A stretch of 10,079 bases of DNA from Clostridiales bacterium. GTDB lineage: Bacteria > Bacillota > Clostridia > Oscillospirales > Oscillospiraceae. A model generated the notes under the pieces. It worked only from the letters and a program-made list of their open reading frames with translations, was not told the origin of the DNA and did not search any database. Shown here in pieces: positions 6,788 through 10,079 of the stretch. The position numbers and the translations under genes are program-made. Every line of letters starts with the position of its first letter. The first letter of the stretch is position 1. The DNA lies in assembly GCA_020861055.1 (NCBI GenBank), contig JAJBTD010000107.1, positions 1 to 10,079 of the forward strand, given 5' to 3'.

Positions 6788-7448
6788 GGTTTGTTCCCTC
6801 CTGGTGTTCTTTCTGTTGTTCATTTTGATTTTCTTTTTGATGGGCGAGATAGGATCTCAGGAACCGCCATCCAAGGCGCAGAGCGATGGACAACACCTGG
6901 CCAATCCGGATGGAGAGGGCCAGTCGTAGCCAGATCAGGGACTCCCTGGCTTCAAAATCCACCCGTGCGTCGATGTCCCGGCGCTTGATGCAGTAAAATG
7001 TATTTTCCAGCACCGGCACCAGGCCCCCCGCTCCGGCGCAGATCATCCCGTACTGGATGGCTGCGTTGGCCGGGTCGTCCTTTCCGGCAATGGTATATCG
7101 AATCTCCAACGTGTCGATCTGGAGCCGGGAGAGCAGCTGTCCTACCGCGTCGATGGCCAGGGAGATCAGCTCCATCAGCGGCAGAGGCAGTCCGCCCTTC
7201 TTTTGCTCCTCAACTGGCTCCGCCTTGGGCTCCTTCTTCTTTTTTTCCTTCTTGGGCTTGGTCTTTTTGGCCTTTTGGTTTTTTTTCTCCGGTTTGGGCT
7301 TCTGGGGAAGCAGCGTGATGCGGAACCGGCCCAGCCGAATCCGCAGGGAAACGCCCTCCTCCCCATAGGAGAATTCCACCCCCACCCGAACCAGCGTCAG
7401 CAGGAACAGCAGCAGAAGGATACCGAGTAAAATGATCCAGCCTGTCAT
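6762..7448 (-). CDS. DUF2953 membrane-anchored protein (YtfI-like)
   Basis: The 228-residue protein has one N-terminal membrane segment (about 4-22, WIILLGILLLLFLLTLV), then a short beta-like stretch (23-48). A strikingly Lys/Pro/Glu-rich linker spans about 50-84. The conserved DUF2953 region lies at about 88-200, including IDTLEIRYTIAGKDDPANAAIQYGMI. The tail is polar and Gln/Glu-rich. Function is unknown; members sit beside gerW and are linked to sporulating Firmicutes by context. The ATG lies one base after the scpB stop (TGA-G-ATG). The last 26 bases overlap gerW and carry its ribosome site. Family assignment rests on the layout, the core sequence and the gerW neighbour. Confidence 0.82.
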   Translation of the reverse strand: MTGWIILLGILLLLFLLTLVRVGVEFSYGEEGVSLRIRLGRFRITLLPQKPKPEKKNQKAKKTKPKKEKKKKEPKAEPVEEQKKGGLPLPLMELISLAIDAVGQLLSRLQIDTLEIRYTIAGKDDPANAAIQYGMICAGAGGLVPVLENTFYCIKRRDIDARVDFEARESLIWLRLALSIRIGQVLSIALRLGWRFLRSYLAHQKENQNEQQKEHQEGTNHGTEASDQ

Positions 7449-7449
7449 C

Positions 7450-8064
7450 TCATTGCTTCGCCTCCGGTTCCGGCGGATTCTCCTGCTCCTGGCGGCGTAG
7501 GTTGTTCGCCTCTTGCAGCTCCTGGCGCAGCTTGTCCTCCTCCCCGGTCTGGGGCAGGGGCGGCAGTTCCTCCAGGCTGGAGAGGTTGAAGCAGCGCAGG
7601 AATTGGTCGGTGGTGCGGAACAGGGCGGGACGGCCCGGAACGGCCAGCCGCCCTGCCTCCTCGATCAGTCCCCGCTCCAGCAGCAGGTTGACCGTATAGG
7701 AGGAATCTACCCCCCGGACCTGTTCGATATAGGCCCGGGTGGTCGGCTGATAGTAGGCGATGATGGAGAGCACCTCCAGGGCGGGCTGGGAGAGCTGAGG
7801 CGGCTTTCTCCGCTCCATTGCCTTTCGGATGCGCCCGGCGTACTCCGGGGCGGAGCAGAGCTGATAGCTGTTCTCCAGGCGGAGCAGACGGATGCCCCGG
7901 CGCTCATAGCGGTAGCTGTCTCCCAGCTTTTTACAGCATTCTTCGACGGTGGAAGGCTCTTCCTCCAGTGCCAGGCTGAGGCGTTCCAACGTGATTGGCT
8001 CTCCCGCGGCAAACAGGATGGCCTCCAGGGCGGACAGCAGCTCTTTCTCTTCCAGTTTTTCCAT
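7450..8064 (-). CDS. scpB: Segregation and condensation protein B
   Basis: ScpB dimers bind the kleisin ScpA and help form the SMC-ScpAB condensin that organises and separates chromosomes. The 204 residues contain the two expected winged-helix units. The first is at about 6-75 (LLSALEAILFAAGEPITLERLSLAL). The second is at about 88-165, with LSQPALEVLSIIAYYQPTTRAYIEQVRGVDS and GRPALFRTTDQFLRCFNLSSLEELP, the most conserved family blocks. The tail after about 172 is Glu/Gln/Pro-rich and probably disordered. ATG at 8064 has AGGAG 5 bases upstream. It lies 12 bases after scpA and one base before the DUF2953 start. Confidence 0.95.
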   Translation of the reverse strand: MEKLEEKELLSALEAILFAAGEPITLERLSLALEEEPSTVEECCKKLGDSYRYERRGIRLLRLENSYQLCSAPEYAGRIRKAMERRKPPQLSQPALEVLSIIAYYQPTTRAYIEQVRGVDSSYTVNLLLERGLIEEAGRLAVPGRPALFRTTDQFLRCFNLSSLEELPPLPQTGEEDKLRQELQEANNLRRQEQENPPEPEAKQ

Positions 8065-8076
8065 ATGCGCTCCTGT

Positions 8077-8865
8077 TTATGCCCCGGTCCCACTGTCAGG
8101 CTCTGCCGGGGCGTCGATTTTGATGACGGTGCACTCCCTGGCGGACCCGGCCAGACGGATACGGCTGGCCTTGCACAGTTCCAGAATAGCCAGAAAGGTC
8201 GCCACGATCTCTGACCGGGAGCGGCTGCCCTGAAACAGCGACTTGAAATAGGTCACGCCGCTGTGTACCAGGCGGCCCAAAATCTCCCGCGCCTTGCTGG
8301 CCACTGGATACGGCTCCCGGCCCACGATGCCCCGGAACGCCTTTTCCGGGCTGGGGGGCGTCTCCCCACTCCGGCTGAGGACAGCCTTCATCGCCTGGCG
8401 GATATCCTCCGGCCGGTGGACATAGCGATAGGTCTTGTCCGGCGTGAGCGGCTCCTGAGGGCGGGTAAGACAGTCCCGCCCCACCTCATAGCGGCCCAGC
8501 AGCTCCGGAACCACCGATTTGATCTTTTTGAAATTCTCGTGCCGCTGACGCTCCTCCAGGGAGGCGATCAGCTCCTCCATCTCGGAGACAGCCTCCTCAT
8601 CGTGGATGCTCAGCAGCATACGGGTCTTGATGTAGACCAGCTGGGCCGCCATGGCCACAAATTCGCTGGCGACCTCCAGATCCAGCTCCTTCCTCCGATC
8701 CATCCAGGCCATATACTGGTCCAGAATGAGAGAGATCTGGATATCCTGGATCTCCATTTTGTTTTTGCTCAGAAGAGCGAGGATCAGATCGAGAGGGCCA
8801 TCGAAGTCGGTCGGCTCCGTTCGGGTCTTGACCACACCCTCCAGATGATAAAGCGGTGCGTCCAT
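8077..8865 (-). CDS. scpA: Segregation and condensation protein A (kleisin)
   Basis: ScpA is the kleisin that bridges the SMC heads and binds ScpB in bacterial condensin. The 262-residue length is typical. The N-terminal SMC-neck-binding region has FDGPLDLILALLSKNKMEIQDIQISLILDQYM (21-52), close to the family signature. LDLEVASEFVAMAAQLVYIKTRMLL (61-85) follows. The middle is a charged, partly helical linker. The C-terminal winged helix that binds the second SMC head is SRSEIVATFLAILELCKASRIRLAG (216-240), ending CTVIKI. ATG at 8865 has GAGGTG within 11 bases upstream, overlapping the stop of the protease gene. The gene is followed by scpB after 12 bases, the usual arrangement. Confidence 0.95.
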   Translation of the reverse strand: MDAPLYHLEGVVKTRTEPTDFDGPLDLILALLSKNKMEIQDIQISLILDQYMAWMDRRKELDLEVASEFVAMAAQLVYIKTRMLLSIHDEEAVSEMEELIASLEERQRHENFKKIKSVVPELLGRYEVGRDCLTRPQEPLTPDKTYRYVHRPEDIRQAMKAVLSRSGETPPSPEKAFRGIVGREPYPVASKAREILGRLVHSGVTYFKSLFQGSRSRSEIVATFLAILELCKASRIRLAGSARECTVIKIDAPAEPDSGTGA

Positions 8866-8876
8866 CCCCTCACCTC

Positions 8877-9578
8877 TCAGGCGTAAATGTAGTTGAGCAG
8901 CACGGCCAGCACGCCCATGGGCAGGCCGGTCAGGGTGCAGATACCGTTTGCCAGCAGGTTCATGAGATAGCTCAACGGCGTATCCAGCACGCCAAAGAAC
9001 ACCAGGGCAAAGAGCAGAATCATAATATACCGCTCATAGCGGAGAATGGCGTTGTAAATGCGGTCAGGCAGGAAGGAAAACAGCACCTTGGAGCCGTCCA
9101 GAGGCGGGATTGGGAACAGATTAAAGACCCCCAGGCCCAAGTTCAGCCACATCATCACCGCCAGCGCCGCCATGACCCAGAAACCCGCCTCGGTAGCGCC
9201 TACCCCCAGGGCGTAGAGCAGACTCAGCAAAGCGGCGGAGAGGATACTCATGACAAAATTGGAGCAGGGGCCCGCCAGGGCGGTGATGGCCATGCCCTGC
9301 TTCGGCTTTTTGAAATAGTTGGGATTCACCGGCACCGGCTTGGCCCAGCCAAAGCCCGCCACCACCAGCAGGATAAAGCCCAGCGGGTCGATGTGCCGCA
9401 GCGGGTTCAGAGACAGCCGCCCGGCCCGTCGGGCGGTGGGGTCTCCCAGCTTCCAGGCAGCCAGACCGTGGCACAGCTCATGGACAGAGAGACAGAGCAG
9501 CGCCACCCCCGCCCGGATGAGCAGGATGAGCAGGGCCTGATAGTCGAAAATACTCCCCAGAGTATTGAGAAAGGACAA
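8877..9578 (-). CDS. Site-2-type membrane zinc protease, M50 family (YwhC-like)
   Basis: This is a predicted intramembrane metalloprotease of the M50B group, substrate unknown. Numbered from the chosen start (233 aa), zinc motif HELCH is at 33-37 inside a membrane helix. NPLRHIDPLG is at 58-67, GFGWAKPVPVNP near 75-86, and the second metal motif NLFPIPPLDG at 153-162 gives the third ligand, D161. Several hydrophobic helices surround them. The frame opens at TTG 9626, but that adds an Arg-rich tail with no ribosome site. TTG at 9578 has AGGGAGG at 9588-9594 with a 9-base gap, so I place the start there. This gene commonly precedes scpA in Firmicutes. A small stem (CGGCG/CGCCG, 9607-9620) lies in its leader. 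Confidence 0.9.
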   Translation of the reverse strand: MSFLNTLGSIFDYQALLILLIRAGVALLCLSVHELCHGLAAWKLGDPTARRAGRLSLNPLRHIDPLGFILLVVAGFGWAKPVPVNPNYFKKPKQGMAITALAGPCSNFVMSILSAALLSLLYALGVGATEAGFWVMAALAVMMWLNLGLGVFNLFPIPPLDGSKVLFSFLPDRIYNAILRYERYIMILLFALVFFGVLDTPLSYLMNLLANGICTLTGLPMGVLAVLLNYIYA

Positions 9579-9644
9579 GGGAAAAAACCTCCCTGATCGG
9601 AAGAATCGGCGCAATCGCCGCAACAACCTACTACATTAACTCCT

Positions 9645-9673
9645 ATTATAGCGAAACCGGAGGGAAAACACAA
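9645..9673 (-). promoter_or_regulatory. Candidate sigma-A promoter of the protease-scpAB-rluB operon
   Basis: On the minus strand a perfect TATAAT (9645-9650) is preceded by a 17-base spacer and TTGTGT (9668-9673), which keeps the TTG of the -35 box. Transcription would start near 9638, about 60 bases before the chosen TTG start. It directly follows the engB terminator hairpin. The perfect -10 and exact spacing make it convincing, though not proven. Confidence 0.7.
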
Positions 9674-9674
9674 G

Positions 9675-9702
9675 CCGCAGACAGAAAAAGTTCTGCCTGC
9701 AG
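9675..9702 (-). terminator. Terminator-like hairpin after engB
   Basis: Read on the minus strand, a GCAGGCAGAA arm (9691-9700) pairs with TTCTGTCTGC (9677-9686) around a 4-base loop. One G-U pair is included, and the stem can grow to 12 bp. The following sequence, CTTGTGTTTT, is only moderately T-rich, so termination may be partial. It begins 17 bases after the engB stop. Confidence 0.6.
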
Positions 9703-9719
9703 CCTGAAAATCGCTGATT

Positions 9720-10079
9720 TTATTTGGTAATTCCCGGTTGTCCGAACAGCTGCTGCCGGAGGGCCTCCGCCCCTGTCCGCTTTTCGGCAGAAAAGGGCAG
9801 GAGGACGTTGTTCTCCCCCAGCTCCAGCGTCTCCCGGATTCGGCGGAGGTTCGGCTCGATCTCGCTCTTTTTCAGCTTGTCCAGCTTGTTGGCCACCACC
9901 GTCACCGGACAGCCGGTGGATTTGAACCACTCCATCATGGTCACATCATCGGCGGTGGGCTTGTGTCGGGCGTCTACGATCTGGACGCCCGCGGTGATGA
10001 GGCCGGAGGCGAAATAGGCCTCCAGCAGCCGTCCCCACCGCTCCCGCTCCTGTTTGGAGACCTTGGCATACCCATACCC
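9720..10079 (-). CDS. engB: Ribosome-biogenesis GTP-binding protein EngB (YsxC/YihA), 5' end outside the window
   Basis: EngB is an essential small GTPase of the TrmE-Era-EngA-EngB group needed for assembling the large ribosomal subunit. The visible 119 residues are the C-terminal part of a protein usually near 195-200 residues. The first visible residues GYGYAKVSKQERERWG are the end of the G3 region (DxPGYGYA). IVDARHKPTADDVTMMEW follows, then the G4 motif ANKLDKLKKSE, in which NKLD recognises guanine. The G5-region match is LLPFSAEKRTG. The frame is open from base 10079 to the TAA at 9720. The GTG at 9944 is internal and is not the start. The G1 P-loop and Switch I lie beyond the edge. A hairpin follows the stop, so engB ends its own transcription unit. 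In Firmicutes engB often follows lon; the upstream neighbour is not visible. Confidence 0.95.
   Translation of the reverse strand, partial: GYGYAKVSKQERERWGRLLEAYFASGLITAGVQIVDARHKPTADDVTMMEWFKSTGCPVTVVANKLDKLKKSEIEPNLRRIRETLELGENNVLLPFSAEKRTGAEALRQQLFGQPGITK

Noticed and set aside
8856..9596. 246-codon plus-strand open frame (and a similar one at 7513-8214)
   Set aside because: Mirror images of the M50 protease and scpB; Gln/His/Gly-rich shadow products without ribosome sites.
9631..9636. ATG-TAG start-stop pair after AGGAG near the operon start
   Set aside because: The ATG would lie about two bases from the predicted transcript start, so AGGAG would not be in the RNA. Probably chance.
9720..9944. 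74-residue small protein starting at GTG 9944
   Set aside because: The frame continues upstream to the window edge with clear EngB motifs, so this is only the C-terminal part of engB.
1..10079. A new defence, mobile or biosynthetic system
   Set aside because: All supported genes are familiar housekeeping or sporulation families in compact operons. I saw no array of repeats, integrase, transposase, attachment site, toxin-antitoxin pair, tRNA or rRNA.

Overview
The window reads as a chromosomal housekeeping segment from a Gram-positive, GC-rich member of the Clostridia. A spore-forming Oscillospiraceae-type gut bacterium fits best. The evidence is a GerW (YtfJ) spore-germination protein next to a DUF2953 (YtfI-like) protein, the clostridial order flavoprotein-cmk-plsC-ispH, strong AGGAGG-type ribosome sites, several TTG starts, and codons ending mostly in G or C. 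The genus cannot be fixed from the sequence alone. Every gene I can support lies on the minus strand, so transcription runs from high to low coordinates. The long plus-strand open frames are GC-rich shadows.

In the order of transcription, the right edge holds the C-terminal part of the ribosome-biogenesis GTPase EngB (9720-10079). It ends in a terminator-like hairpin (9675-9702). Immediately after comes a promoter with a perfect TATAAT box (9645-9673). This promoter probably drives a seven-gene run: a membrane M50/site-2-type protease, scpA and scpB (chromosome condensation), a DUF2953 membrane protein, gerW, a secreted D-Ala-D-Ala carboxypeptidase and an RluB-type pseudouridine synthase (8877-9578 down to 4543-5250). 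Most junctions are overlaps or gaps of a few bases. The run links chromosome segregation, spore and cell-wall functions and ribosome modification. This cluster is common in Firmicutes, but spmA/spmB are absent from between the carboxypeptidase and rluB.

A 231-base gap (4312-4542) separates the two operons. It holds a candidate promoter (TTGCTT, 17-base spacer, TATGAT), an inverted repeat just upstream of its -35 box, and a perfect 8-bp hairpin in the resulting leader. Downstream lies a second compact operon: an RpiR/MurR-family sugar-phosphate-type regulator, an HI0933/BaiN-like flavoprotein, cmk (CMP kinase), plsC (acyltransferase) and ispH (isoprenoid synthesis). The ispH frame is still open at base 1, so it may continue into the ribosomal protein S1 fusion known in clostridia.

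I see no phage, transposon, CRISPR, toxin-antitoxin or defence system, and no convincing undescribed system. The points most worth a second look are the RpiR-type regulator heading an operon of core lipid, nucleotide and isoprenoid genes together with its upstream inverted repeat, and the divergent substrate-binding motif of IspH. For several genes the start was moved from the longest open frame to a codon with a good ribosome site.
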